A DNA stretch of 64,000 nucleotides from Antennarius striatus (GCF_040054535.1 NC_090779.1:24286001-24350000), one strand, 5' to 3'. Positions 27,008 to 44,242 are shown, numbered from the stretch's first letter. Notes: generated by a model not told the origin, from the sequence alone. Translations and numbers: made by a program.

Positions 27008-29465
27008 ATGTTTTATTTGGGTGCTGCAGTGGCAGCTGTAATGATCAGACCATCTTAATCTATTTACAGTAATACTTTGCGTGCTGCCCTCTGCTGGACA
27101 GATGAGAACCACCACACCATACAACAACTTAGTGTTTAAAATCATCAAAAAATGACAAATATTAACCATAATGACCGATTATTAGTAGTAGTAGTAATAG
27201 TAAATCGTTTTTCTCTGCTTATTCTTTTTTCTGCAGCGTTTCAGAGTGGAAGTCTTGTTTCATGAGAGGAAACATTTTGTCCTCAGAAGTAGCAGTGAAT
27301 TCCAAACTCTCCACAGAAAAGTAAGTATGGATGTTTATTTGAACGTGTTTTTTTTAACGCTCTACGTGCTGAAAAGAAAAAAAAAATCACTGAACACATA
27401 GAACTAGAACGACACTCATTACCATACATTCCTCCTCCGAGTCCCAACAAGTCTATACTTGTTTTTAACTTTCTTTGCCCGTGCGCCACAACTCCACCCT
27501 ATTTAGTAAAAATTGACTTTGCTGTTTTTCTCAAATGAGGTAGCAAACAAACAAACATGACTGAAGTAACAACATCCTATTTTAACATCGTCCTAGACGG
27601 TTAGGACTTTTAGCTGGATTAGATTTTGGTGATGATGCAAATCCTCATTTAGATTTGATGAGGATAATTTATTTGACTAGTACTGTAATTATTTTAAATT
27701 GCTACTCCCAGTTTTGTTCTGTACTTTATTTATGAATACATTTTCAATAATATTTAATTAATACAAATCTACGTGAAACTTGCAAACAGTTACATTTTAT
27801 TTTTTAATACAGTACAGAAAGAACGTTGCTGTCTCGTCTTCAGCCGCTTCTTCCTCATTGCGAATCATGGGGGTTGCTACGGCTAATAATATGATATTAT
27901 TTGTTTTTAGATAGATAGATAGATAGATACTTTAATAATCCCGGACGAAATTGCTTATTCTGATTTATATTACAGTAATATGATACAGTATGTGCTTTTA
28001 GTGGTTTACTAGTAATTTTATGATTCCAATAATTGTGATGGACAAATATAAAGTGGAGTAAAATATTTTTCCATGTATTTTTTTTTAAAACAAATGTATA
28101 ATTGAGACCGATGTAACTTGAAACAAACCAAGGCATACCTGTATTTCGAGTCATGCATTGTTTGTATTTGATGGCCGGTTCTCTGCAGTGGATTTAAAGT
28201 ATTGTGTTTCCTCCCATGGTGCCTGCAGCTTAGGAAGATCATCCAGACTCCTGATTTTCCAAGTAAAAGGAACCCCCACCTGAGGACTAAACCCCTGGAG
28301 CAGAGGAGGCAGGAGCTGGAAGACTACATCCAGGTAACACATCCAGGTTCCGGCCCAACGAGAGGGCAACCTCAGCTCCCCTTAAGGTGTGAGCCTCTCT
28401 TCCATCAGAACCTCCTCAGTTTCAAGTGAGAATCCACCGAGCTTTATTTACATAAGATGTTAAAAAGAGGACAAAACATGAAACAGATGTTAAAAGTAAA
28501 GATTAATTTGGCTTCAACAGTCGACAAACGACAGCAAATTTATGACAGCTTCCAGTTTTTATTGAGCAGGTATTTCCTGTTGGGAGACTTTATTACTGGT
28601 GAAATATGAGTGCTGAAATGTGCAGAATGTTTCCCCGTGAATGAAAAATAAGGTGACAACCAGCGAAAGCAGAAACAAAAGAACTCCTTGGTGGACAAAT
28701 TAATTATGATCCAGACCATCATTTTCATTAAGCACACATTTTTCCATGTTCGTTCTCTGTCAGGAGATCATCTATCAAAATGAAGATGTGCCGCAGATTC
28801 TGCTGGATTTCCTCCACGTGAGACATTTTCACACGGGGAACAGGATGAGCAGCATGGAGTAAGTCCTTCAGTTTGGTCGGCTGACATCAGAAAAAAGTTT
28901 TTGTCTATAATGAAACCATTGTATCAGAAAGAAAATGGATTTTCTGCATGTGTCGCAGAGTGAACATAGATATTAGCCTGCATTTCATCAACCATTACAG
29001 CGGTGTGCTCTAATTTCAGATCACTTGATGACTTGGACAGTCAAGATTACGGGTAAGAGCTTTAGTAGCACTTCCCATTTCTCTGTATTTGTGTTGTACA
29101 GCAGATCAAATAGCTGTAATACTGTAATACCAGATGCATTGTAGTGAACTATGTTTTATCTACATGTAAACCCTCACTCACTTTATCTCCTCAGTAATCA
29201 GTTACCGCAGCAGCGAGTGTTGGGATTTTTTCTGGACCCTTACCTCTCAGACTGCACCACAGGTAGGACACCTGGTGATGTAGTTAAACCTATTCAGAAA
29301 CACTTCGACACCCGACACACAGATCGCTGATCTCCCTGTCTCTTTGTTGCAGATCTCCCAGATGTTGTTGTGGACGGCGTGCTTCAGGGATTTTACCCCC
29401 GGGATGTTCGAGTGAGCTTCACCTCCCCCATTCCCACAGAGCAAACCAGCGGCCTGAACTTGTAG
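26053..29465 (+). CDS. snx22: sorting nexin 22 (PX-domain protein)
   Basis: Small peripheral endosomal protein that is almost entirely a PX domain. Exons: 26053-26139, 27237-27320, 28229-28333, 28764-28858, 29020-29052, 29195-29262, 29353-29465. They join in phase to 194 codons, the usual length. Residues 10-60 form the first PX strands (MIKVSIPS; FRVEVLFHERKHFV). Then come TPDFPSKR, LEQRRQELEDYIQ and VPQILLDFLHVRHF. The C-terminus has DPYLSD and PDVVVDGVLQGFYPRD, typical of SNX22 rather than SNX24. The first ATG (26,053) adds eight residues; family comparison favours the second in-frame ATG at 26,077. The canonical RRYSEF motif reads RSSSEF here, so two phosphoinositide-contact positions are changed. 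An AATAAA lies at 29,747-29,752 and another near 29,950. Confidence 0.9.
26912..27005. repeat. (CA)n microsatellite in snx22 intron 1
   Basis: About 47 uninterrupted CA units. The His-Thr or Val-Cys ORFs across it are artefacts. Confidence 0.98.
27909..27957 (-). repeat. short (TAGA)n with TTTAATAATCC tail in snx22 intron 2
   Basis: Five TAGA units followed by TACTTTAATAATCCCGGACG and AAATTGC. It has the same layout as the long array at 23,691 and is probably another 3' tail of the same repeat family. Confidence 0.6.
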
Positions 29466-30339
29466 TGTTTTAAAGTAGAGCAAATGAAGATGAAACCACA
29501 CAGTTGCAAAATGAAAAGAAAAGCTATAAATAGGTCACTTGTGGGAGGGTTTCTGCAGCTTCAGTGTGCCCTGTTGGCTTCAGACCTGAAACAGAGGCTT
29601 CCTTTACAGACACGCCTCTCAGTGTGGTGTTCAGACTCCTTGACGCTCTCATCTGGAAACTTGAATCTGATATAAATGAAAATGTGGCCATGTGCAAATG
29701 TCTTGTATGACTTCTAGCAATACCATAGCTGACTATACAACTTTAAAATAAAGGAGCTTTCTGTGGACTGACCTGAAATCCAAGGACAGATCATTCATAT
29801 TTGTGTCACAGTGGGTGTGGATCACATGGAAGTGCAATAAAACAACACACCAGTAATCAGATAAGGTCAAACACTGATGCCAAGGTTGTAGTATTGTTCA
29901 TTTGCAGTTGACATGTAGTGAATGTACTTTTGTATCATCGTTTTTAATTAAATAAAGAATGAATGGGGAAAAAAAAAATTTCTCACTATGGATGAACTTC
30001 CTATTTGAGCTTCAGCTGCCAAACAAGATGGTCTACATTCTAGTGGTATTGTTTAAGCCGTCATATTTTTACAGCATATGTTAAATGAATGGATCTAAGT
30101 ACAGCTTGGTTTTAAATATAGATTCAGAACACGGAAGACGGTTCTGTATTTGCAGGATGCCTTTCTGTGTTGTGGGGTTTGAACGTTCTCCCACCATTCA
30201 TTATAGGTGAACTTGGTTAGATGGTAACCTTCACAGTCAGAGGGTTCCTGGTTCTTTTTTGGTGCTCCAACTTCTTTTAACTGTTCAAAGTCATGCAATA
30301 AAGTAATGGTGAAACAGTAAAGGTGTCCACAGCCATGCA

Positions 30340-30482
30340 TGGTTTGTGTATATGTCTGCATGTTTTTGTGTGTGTATGTCTGTGGAATTCTGTGTGTGTT
30401 GTGCATGTCTGTGTGTGTCTGTATTTGTGTGTGTCTGTATATGGATGTTCATCTTGTATGTCTGTGTTTGTGTGTCTGTGTC
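30340..30482. repeat. GT-rich degenerate repeat
   Basis: Imperfect TGTGTGTCTGTAT-type repeat between snx22 and adpgk. The opposite-strand ORF across it is a by-product. Confidence 0.85.
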
Positions 30483-30593
30483 ATTAAAACCAAATATTTA
30501 TTTTTGAATAAGTGAAGCCTTCAAAAATACAAAAAAAACAACAACCCATAAACAAACCACACCCATAAGTTTTCATTTAATATCCAGTCAACA

Positions 30594-30802
30594 CTTCCTG
30601 TTTCAGCTGCGAACCATACGCGCCTTACGTGGACTATGAGCTACGCATGCGCAGAGCAATATGCGGAAGCTGCCGCTGCGGTCCTAGCCAATCATCGTCC
30701 TTCTTCGCAGCCTTCTCTCTCCTCCGGCAGCGAACCGAGCGCCTTGTGCGATCGACCACCGAACAGGACCCTGACGATCAAACCCGGAGCTGCACGTCAC
30801 CG
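30594..30802 (+). promoter_or_regulatory. adpgk: adpgk promoter and noncoding exon 1
   Basis: A CpG-rich island holds an NRF1-like ACGCATGCGCAG at 30,643-30,654, a GCCAAT box at 30,687-30,692, and CTTCCTG and CGGAAG ETS-like words. It ends in a good donor (CACCG followed by GTAGGT) after 30,802. The first coding exon begins with an acceptor at 31,858-31,859, so this island is best read as the 5' untranslated exon. The 66-codon ORF at 30,629 crosses the donor and is not supported as protein. Confidence 0.55.
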
Positions 30803-31859
30803 GTAGGTCCCGCTTACTTTGATAATTAAGCTAATATACGTCCATTTTTTTCCGTTAAGATGTTTAAAGTGTGCTTCCTTCTCTAAATCGGATCACCTTC
30901 TAAACCGAATTACAAAAATACCCGCAAGATTAGATTTGATAAACTGGAGAAAACACATTCTTCGCCCTGTGTGCTACTGCTAGCATGTTCGCTAACATAT
31001 CGATTAGCTCAATGTCAGCAGTTATCATAACCTGTGTGGAAAGAACATCGCGTTCTACAAAGTCGTTTGGCAGCTGATCAAAAGTCAGTGACAAGACAAA
31101 GTCCTCCGGGGTGGGAAGCGACCTCCTTTTGACCCTCATGGCTGAAATTATTAATAGCTGTTTGTGACGATCACATGATCACTTTATAAAGCTCACTATC
31201 CGACCAAAAAGCTGCTTTTAAATTCCAGTGCAGTCCAGAAATGGATCGACCTTTGACCAGATGACCTTAGATGACCTTTAGGGTCAATGAACTCTCGCCA
31301 TCTGTCTGCAAACCAGGTGTTGCAAGACTCGTAGACTAACATTTAACTATAAATCCATGTATTTTCCCTGTGAAGGTCTAAATGTAGTCATGGCTTGTTA
31401 TAGTAGCGATGAGAAGTCGTGTGGGGCAGAAAGAGATCCCCGAGGTATCCTTCAGGAACTCCAACCTGCAGCGTTTAGAGAGGGAGATGGATTCCATCAA
31501 GAATCAGGAAATCTACACGAGAAAATCTGGAGGAATGTTAAGCTTGGGCGTCATTGGACCAAGAATAAGGCTTGTTTCCTTTTTAGAATAGCTGTCACAG
31601 TCACCCGATGGAATCCCAAAAGAAATCTCTGGTGGGATCTGAAGGAGATGGTTGGAAGGGTTAAACCGTGGTTTATTCCAGAACTGGAGGATTTTATTCA
31701 TGATGGGTGGGCATCATGAATAGGAACGCTGGTAGAAGCTGGTGTTAGCTGCAGGGATTAATGCAACATACCAGAGATGAATGTCACTGTGGGCCAGAAT
31801 GATCCTGAGACTGCATTAGATTGACTGACTTCTTTCCTTCCTTCCACATGATGCTCCAG

Positions 31860-36532
<4,673 letters not shown>

Positions 36533-38730
36533 ATCCAACATAATCCAGAGAGGAGAGACAGAGTCAGTGACGTTTCATCTTGAGGTGTGGTCTCTGAAAC
36601 TTACCCCGACCCCCGTGAGTCGTCCATCCTGTCCTCTGGTCCCACTCCTACGATCCTCCTCCAGTGTCCGAGTTGCGAGCTGGCCTTTCTATTCTCACTG
36701 GCCGCAGCTCAAATCCTAATTTACCTTGATTTTCACACCTTCAGTGTTCAGCTGTGCCTTGAGGAAACACAAGTTGATGGTAAATAATTAATTCAGATTT
36801 CAGAGCCAAACGCCCGTCACAGAATGCACTGATAATGCATACTCACACGCGTGTCGTGTCGGCTGCGGAGTATGTTGTATTCATGTCAGTCAGCTCCTGG
36901 ATGACCTCTGTGCTCTTTCAGATATCACGGGTGTACGTATTTGCTACGTATCCCATGAGGATGAGCGTAAGATCAAGGTTCTCATTTTATAGAATAAAAG
37001 TTGTCTTTTAAAGAATGATCAAGTCTGGAAAATCACTGTGCGAATAACTGCAATTCTAGTTAGTATTATAATTATGGCAGAATAGTTAATTCATCTCTGT
37101 TGTTTCCTCTACACTGTAAATCTCTGGTGTAGCATCGATTCAATGCAAAAGTCACCCCAGTTTTTAATAGGATCCGTCATTATGTGGTTAAGTTCGATTT
37201 TGAGTTAGATGTCAACTTCTTAATTTAAATAATCTGCCAAAAATGAAATCTAAATGTAGGTTTAGATGAGGTATGAATCATTTTTAAATCAGGTTAACTG
37301 TAGGTGTTTGGTTGTTTTCTTTGTGCAACTTATTGAAAATGATATGATTGGCTAGAAAACCTCGCTGAGAGACCGCTGTCACCTGCCTGAAGAAGATAAA
37401 GCATGTTGCCTTGGATTTTATGTTGTTGGGTGTACGTACTGGTTATATTTGGAAAGTCTGGCTCATGTTACATATACAGTATGTAATAGTCAAAACAGAG
37501 CATCTGTATACCTCGCACGAGTTGAGCTCATGCAATAATGGCGTCTAAATGCAATCATACAACCAAATGAAGTGTGGCATGTTGTTCAGCAGAATTCTTT
37601 GCACTCGTAGACAATGGCAGGTGGCCTGCAGAGGTGTGTGAACCCTGAACAACATGCATTTTCCTGAACCTTCTCATTAAAATATGTATGGAGTTTAACG
37701 GTTAATTATTTTTTTGTCACATGACTGATTTCTGTGCATCTTTGTCAACAGTTAGAACATCTACAAATTAAGGCAAGAAACTAGTTGGAACATAACAAAC
37801 CTGTAATTTAGATCAAGCAGCGAGTAAATAAAGATAAAATATGAATCATTCTCTGGTCCTTGTGTCTTAAATATCTATATGATAACTTCCTGTATTTATT
37901 AGTTGAAACTTGTTGAAGATGGCATGTTTTCTCAGTAATAGTAGTGAGTATTTCTACATTTTATTTGACGAAAAAACAGCAAATGAAAAATAATGGAACT
38001 TTAACTATGATTTGACCCCGGGAAAATATTGGAAACCCACTATAACTAACTACTATAATACTACCATTCCTAAACTGCTACTACTATACTGCTACTACTA
38101 CAAACCTGCTACTATTATACTTCTACTATTACTATTACTATACTACCTTTATTATACTACTACCATTACAATGCTGCTACTACAAGACTATTAGAGGTTT
38201 CTTCAATGTGCTGCTATAAAATCCTAATTTTCCTGTTTCCGATGAAAAAAGTCAATTATCTTTAATAAAATTATGTACAACATAACAAAATAACATTAAA
38301 TAACATCCAGGGTACTGGACAATCAGCTGTCAAACGAGCGGCAAACGAGAAATATATCGCGACAATATCCGGTGATTAACGCAACAGAGTTTACATTATT
38401 CAACACAGTGCAGAAACTGAGCGCACTTGTCACATGAATGAACATCCAGTAACAGACTCCTGACCACTGATGGTCATCACGTGAAAGATTTGACTGTTTG
38501 ACCCCGTTATGCAACGTCGGCCTGCAGTGCTGTAAATGACTGCAATACGATACTACTGATACAGTACTAAGATTGCTCAACTACTACTGATATAGTATTA
38601 ATACTACTATACTACTAATATTACAGTGCTAATACTACTATTACTATAGCAATACAACGATTGTTACACTATTTCTATACTACTACTACTATTACTACTA
38701 TACTACTATACTATACAGTAAAATAGTGTA
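36533..38730. other. adpgk 3' region and intergenic sequence with TAC/ACT-rich tracts
   Basis: The 3' untranslated region probably ends near 37,015. The rest is AT-rich without a recognisable gene. Degenerate (TAC)n/(ACT)n tracts occupy about 38,012-38,185 and 38,540-38,712. Confidence 0.6.
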
Positions 38731-38810
38731 CTTCTTCTTTTCCTTTCGGCTTTTCCCTTCAGGGGTCGCCACAGCGAATCAATTGCCTCCATCTAACCCT
38801 GTCTCCTGCA
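38731..38810 (-). mobile_element. RTE-clade LINE 3' end fragment
   Basis: It starts CTTCTTCTTTTCCTTTCGGC, continues with CCTTCAGGGGTCGCCACAGCG, and breaks off after about 80 bp. It is near-identical to the 3' ends of the two larger RTE copies at 40,556 and 55,177, so it is a severely 5'-truncated insertion of the same family. Confidence 0.8.
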
Positions 38811-38824
38811 TAATAAACATCGTC

Positions 38825-39326
38825 CTAAACAATAATAAAGCAAATTAATAAATATAGTAATTAAGATAGTAATAAACATGGTAACAAACTTTGTAATAAC
38901 GCAGTGGTAAACAGGGTAATAAAATGTGGTCATAAACATGGTAATAAATGTGAATAGATGTGGTAATAAAACTGGTCGTACCGCATCTACATCTCACAGG
39001 CTATCCTTTCAGGCCGACTATCTGGAGGAACTAAAAAAAATTTCGAGGTTTAATTAAACAGAGTCAGTTAAATGTTTGCACCTTTTAAGTTACATGAATC
39101 TGTCTCAAAAGCATGAAAGGTGATCACAGTGTTGGAGTAAAAACAGTTAAGAACAGCTTTAAAGATGAGACAAATTCAACATTCCCAGGAATGTAATGAA
39201 TCTTGAGTTCTATGTTAATTCTTCTACGTGTTTTAACTTTCCTCTAGCGAATAATAATTCCACTGCCCTGCGAACTCTGTACTACCCTCCGGTGGGGCAG
39301 GAAGTGAAGGAGGGTCAGGTGCGGTG
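38825..39326 (+). pseudogene. OX0: relic of an oxygenase copy (intron 4 plus truncated exon 5)
   Basis: From about 38,825 the sequence follows intron 4 of OX2/OX3 (AATAATAAAGCAAATTAATA and onward). It then shows an acceptor (TTTCCTCTAG at 39,239-39,248) and 5' exon-5 sequence reading NNNSTALRTLYYPPVGQEVK. The exon stops just before the codons for the iron-ligand HSD. There the sequence switches to the 5' leader of OX1 (TGGTGGGAGAACTCCTCC). Everything from that point to the next OX start, including any intervening CK, is missing. This is a deletion junction between two cassette copies. It leaves OX1 with only about 55-60 bp of its own upstream sequence. Confidence 0.8.
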
Positions 39327-39385
39327 GTGGGAGAACTCCTCCAGTCCTGCCGTCCCTTTCTGTCAGACAGGCTTTTTGTTTGAAG

Positions 39386-42300
39386 ATGGACATCCCAGTG
39401 ATCGACTTTGGCGCCTACAGCCTGGATGAAGAAGAAGTTCCTGAGGAGCCGATGCACGACCTGAGGCAACAGTTTAAAACAGCTTTAACAGAAGTTGGTT
39501 TTGTTTTTCTGAAGAACACTGGGATCACTCAGGAGGAGGTGACAATATGCTAAAAGCAGACTTAAGTGTGTTGAACATGCTCACAGCAAATTTTACCTTT
39601 TTTTCCTGCCGTGTTTGGACAGATGGATCGTGTTTTGGACGTTTCGCTGAAATTCTTCCAGCAGCCTGATGAACTGAAACGACCTTTCAGCTGGAAAAAC
39701 TTTGACTGCCCAAGTCACGGCTGGGTTTTTCCTGAGGAGGAGAGGTAGGAATCAGAAAACAAGCACAGCACACTTCTTATTTGCACAATGTATTTTGAAA
39801 TTGAAACCAAAACTTTTTCAAACTTTTTCATAACTGCTTTTCAGGTTGAGTCCCCTTCGACCTCCAGACCTGAAGGAGGCTTTCAACGTTTGCTTTCTAC
39901 AGCCTGACATTGTAAAGATTCACCATCACAGTTTTACTACGATAAATGTGACAGAATCAAATATCTGGAACCTTTTTTGTACCAAATACATGAATTAATT
40001 CCTTTATGTAAGATTGATTCCACTTTGATTGAAAAGCAGTTTGGAGCTCAAAGTCCATGTTAATATATAACTTTTATTCACACTGGTTTAGTTCTCTTGT
40101 GGACCCATGAATTTGAGATAAAACTAATGAAGCTGTTTCACTACGATGAGGAGTTGGCCCCAGGTCACTGATTACTAGAGCAGTTAGCTAACCACGATGT
40201 TGAGGAGACGACTCTGATGCAGAGGCATCATAAAAATATCAGTTTTAATGAAAGATTCCAAAGTTCAGAAAATCCAAACAAAAAGCTCAAAAGAAAGTAC
40301 AATTTAACTCAGGCAGAGCAAGAGCCAGCAAAGCAAAATGCAAATTGAAAAATCCAAAATTCAGGAAAAATCCAAGTAATCTAGAGTACAAAAGCAAAAT
40401 CTTCAACACAAAATGTAAAGCAAAAATTCCATATAAGGCAATGCACAAAAATGTACAGGGCGAGGTTGTCAATAGTGACTCAATACAGCAGTAACAGAAA
40501 ACCAGGTTAAGAAAAGTCCCAAAATCATAACAGCAGCCAGTCTGTCAAGCAGTATCTTCTTCTTCTTTTCCTTTCGGCTTTTCCCTTCAGGGGTCGCCAC
40601 AGCGAATCAATTTCCTCCATCTAGCCCTGTCCTTTGAATCCTCTTCACTCACACCAACTATCTTCATGTCTTCCCTCATTACATCCATAAACCTCCTCTT
40701 TGGTCTTCCTCTAGGCCTCCTGCCTGGCGGTTCAAAACTCAGCATCCTTCTACCAATATATTCACTATCTCTCCTCTGGACATGTCCAAACCATCTCAGT
40801 CTGGCCTCTCTGACTTTATCTCCAAAACCTCTAACATGTGCTGTCCCTCTGATGTACTCATTCCTGATCCTATCCATCCTGGTCACTCCCAGAGAGAACC
40901 TCAGCATCTTCATCTCTGCTACCTCCAGCTCTGTCTCCTGTCTTTTCCTCAGTGACACTGTCTCTAGACCAAACAACATCGCTGGTCTCACCACAGTTTT
41001 GTACACCTTTCCTTTCATTTTAGCTGATACTCTTCTATCACACATCACACCTGACACTTTCCTCCACCCGTTCCATCCTGCCTGGACACGCTTCTTCACC
41101 TCTTTTCCACACTCTCCATTGCTCTGGACTGTTGACCCTAAGTACTTAAAATCCTCCACCTTCTTGATCTCTTCTCCCTGTAGCCTCACTCTTCCACTTG
41201 GGTCCCTCTCATTCACACACATGTACTCTGTCTTACTGCGGCTAACCTTCATTCCTCTCCTTTCCAGGACAAACCTCCACCTCTCTAGCTTCTCCTCCAC
41301 CTGTTCCCTGCTCTCACCGCAGATCACAATGTCATCTGCAAACATCATAGTCCATGGTGATTCCTGTCTAACCTCGTCTGTCAGCCTGTCCATCACCATA
41401 GCGAACAAGAAGGGGCTCAGAGCTGATCCCTGATGTAGTCCCACCTCCACCTTGAACTCCTCTGTCACACCTACAGCACACCTCACCACTGTCTTACAGT
41501 CTTCATACATGTCCTGCACTGCTCTAACATACTTCTCTGCCACTCCAGACTTCCTCATACAATACCACAGTTCCTCTCTGGGCACCCTGTCATAAGCTTT
41601 CTCTAGATCTACAAAAACACAATGCAGCTCCCTCTGGCCTTCTCTGTACTTCTCTATCAACATCCTCAGAGCAAATACTGCATCTGTGGTACTCTTTTTT
41701 GGCATGAAACCATACTGCTGCTCACAAATGCTCACTTCTGCCCTTAGTCTAGCTTCCACTACTCTCTCCCATAACTTCATTGTATGGCTCATCAGCTTTA
41801 TTCCTCTGTAGTTGCCACAACTCTGCACATCTCCCTTGTTCTTAAAAATGGGCACCAGCACACTACTCCTCCATTCCTCAGGCATCTTCTCACTATCTAA
41901 GATCCTGTTGAACAACCCAGTCAGAAACTCTACTGCCACCTCTCCTAGACACTTCCATACCTCTACAGGTATATCATCAGGACCAACTGCCTTTCCACTC
42001 TTCATCCTCTTCAATGCCCTCCTCACTTCATCCTGACTAATCTTTGCTACATCCTGGTCCACAACAGTCACCTCTTCTAGTCTTTGTTCTCTCTCATTTT
42101 CCACGTTCATCAACTCTTCAAAGTACTCTTTCCATCTTCCCATCACACTACTGGCATCTGTCAATAGACTTCCATCCCTATCCTTAATCACCCTAACCTG
42201 CTGCACGTCCTTCCCATCTCTGTCTCTCTGTCTTGCCAGTATAACCGTCAATTATTTATTTGATCGACAATAAACACACTGTTTAATTACTGACTGATCA

Positions 42301-44063
42301 TTTTTCTATGTCCATATCAGCTGGACCAAAACCTTTCCTGTCAGGCTCTGAGTCTTTTCTCCTTTGTCTTAGAAATGGCCACAGGGAGAGTTCCGGGAGG
42401 TCCTGACGTCTTTCTTCCTTCGTAGTAAAGAGCTCAGTCTGCGGGTTCTAACAGTGATGGCCCACAGTCTGGGCCTGGACCCCGAGGTGTTCCTCAGCGC
42501 CCATCGATCAGTGGGAAGTATGTACAAAACACTCGCTGCTCGAAATGTGGAGTGTGTTTAAGATGTTCGAGTGGGTTCATACAGGTAATAACCGTGGTAA
42601 TAACCATGGTAATAAACATGGACATACAGTGACTACATCTTACAGACCTATCCATTCAGGCTGAAAATATGGAGGAACTTTTATTTTTCAAGGTAGAACA
42701 AGAACCAATGCAGTCAGAGACTGCAACATCCCACGACACCCCTGAACTCAAAATTTTACCCTGACCTACTTGCATAGGTCAAAGATCAAAGCTAGTGCTC
42801 TGACCTACTTTCATAAATCAAAGCAGTAGCTTTGATCTATGGTCTTGCTCACACTGGCCTTCTCCCACGTCTTTGTATCTTATCCAGTTCCTGAGTGTAC
42901 AAAGTTAAAATTTGACCTTGACGTAGTTTTCTCAAGGTCAAAGTCCTCATCTTATTTTCATCCCCTTTGCCGCCCTAGCAATGTGCTTTTTGGTTCATCT
43001 TTCTGTCTGCAACAGTTGCAAAGATATTTGGTGGACTAACAGACTGACGGATGGACTAACGGACTTACACACAAACGCTGACAATTACAACACATCACCA
43101 TTTTGAAGCGGGATGTAATAAAATCAGTGAGTTAAATGTTTGCATCTTTCAAATCATCGAAGGTGATCACGCAGTGTTGGAGTGAATACATTTAAGAACT
43201 GCTTTAAAGATGAGAAAAATCTATTATTCCCAGGAAATAATGAGTCGTGCGTGTTTTAACTCTTTCCTAGTCAAGAATAACGTCACTGTCCTGCGGACTC
43301 TGTACTACCCTCCGGTGGGGCAGGAAGTGAAGGAGGGTCAGATGCGGTGTGGAGAGCATTCGGACTACGGCACCATCTCTCTGTTGTTCCACAATAATGA
43401 AGGTCTGCAGGTAACATCTCTAGATGCAAACACCATCCTCAGTGAGGTGGAGGCCACGCTCCATCAGCATAGGTAACTCCTCAGACATGCCACCCACCAG
43501 AGTCTGGTTCCTGTCCAGGTTCAGGCTCGTTCAGGTGAATATATTGATGTTCCTGTCAGCCCTGGATACATCCTCATCAATATCGCTGACCTGATGCAGC
43601 GCTGGACCAACGATCAATTCACCTCTGCAGTGAGTTTCTCAAGTTTTGGTCCAGTTTTCAAGAAGTCCACATTTTACCTGTGAAGATGTGAACCAAAGTA
43701 TCTTGAATTAATGAAACCTGTAAAGGAAAAAAAAGAGATAGATTATTGATTCTGAGAATGAGTAACTTTAGCATAAACAATAAGAGGTTAGTTTTACACT
43801 CAATAATCACTTTTGAAAAGTGTAATAAAATTGTTAATTTCGCGAAACCCCAATCAGAGTTGACATCAGGGGCTCTTCTCGTCTCTCAGCTCCACAGAGT
43901 TCTGCTGCCCCCTGCTGGAGACTCCAACACACGGCAGTCTGTGGTTTTCTTCCTCAATCCGGATGATGAAGCTCTGATCACCTGTCTGGACGGCTCGAAC
44001 AAATACCCTCCAGTCACAGGACGAGCCTATCTCATGAAACGCATACAAGCCGCCTTAGACTAG
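39386..44063 (+). CDS. OX1: isopenicillin-N-synthase-like 2-oxoglutarate/Fe(II) oxygenase
   Basis: Predicted non-heme iron dioxygenase; substrate unknown. Exons: 39386-39538, 39623-39744, 39845-39911, 42373-42517, 43271-43410, 43519-43629, 43890-44063, joining to 303 aa. The N-terminal DIOX_N-type domain starts MDIPVIDFGAYSL. The iron ligands are His192 and Asp194 (GEHSDYGTISLL) and His248 (LHRVLLPP). Arg261/Ser263 (RQS) is the 2-oxoglutarate-binding RxS pair. INIADLMQRWTND before the last exon is typical of the family. All key residues are present. Intron 3 is enlarged to 2.5 kb by a minus-strand RTE insertion and other repeat sequence. A poly(A) signal is at 44,101. The promoter appears to have been replaced at the OX0 junction, so expression is doubtful. 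I know of no close mammalian counterpart. Confidence 0.88.
40140..40555. repeat. unclassified inserted sequence in OX1 intron 3
   Basis: This A-rich block is absent from OX2 and OX3 at the matching position and lies directly beside the RTE copy. Its CAAAAGCAAAATCTTCAACA-type words look like a dispersed repeat, but I cannot name the family or its ends. Confidence 0.4.
40556..42238 (-). mobile_element. 5'-truncated RTE-clade retrotransposon (copy A) with open RT frame
   Basis: An uninterrupted minus-strand ORF runs from 42,251 to 40,587 (554 codons). It covers most of a reverse transcriptase: NKGDVQSCGNYRGIKLMSH, QYGFMPKKSTTDAVFALR, motif A (CVFVDLEKAYDRVP), motif C (MFADDIVIC) and a C-terminal domain with YIRGTAHVRG. 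The endonuclease is missing, so the insertion was truncated during integration. The element ends in GGGGTCGCC... and CTTCTTC repeats on the plus strand. The 5' break lies at about 42,238, where homology with copy B stops. CAGTAT occurs at both flanks and may be a short duplication. The plus-strand ORF at 40,666-41,433 is its antisense shadow. Confidence 0.9.
42590..43090. repeat. probable dispersed repeat in OX1 intron 4
   Basis: The sequence carries repeated TGACCTACTTNCATA and AAGGTCAAAG words and a GACTAACAGACTGACGGATG tract. Sequence of this kind is dispersed in many fish genomes. It is missing from OX2 and OX3 introns. Family not identified. Confidence 0.4.
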
Positions 44064-44242
44064 AACTGCAGTCTTTCTCTTCAAAACTCACCGATGATTA
44101 AATAAATCCCAATTCCATTAATGTTTGGTTTGATGTCAGAAAACAGAATCCCTTTAAACCAAAATACAACTGAATAAAGAGCAGGGACAAGAATAACATC
44201 CCTACACTTATTGATCATCTAAAATTTTAATTTTTTTGAAGA

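Noticed and set aside
30629-30829. 66-codon ORF at the adpgk start region
   Set aside because: It crosses a good splice donor at 30,802 and has no family match; best treated as upstream leader sequence.
40666-41433. 255-codon plus-strand ORF
   Set aside because: Antisense shadow of the RTE reverse-transcriptase frame; the same kind of shadow occurs opposite copy B at 54,651-55,235.
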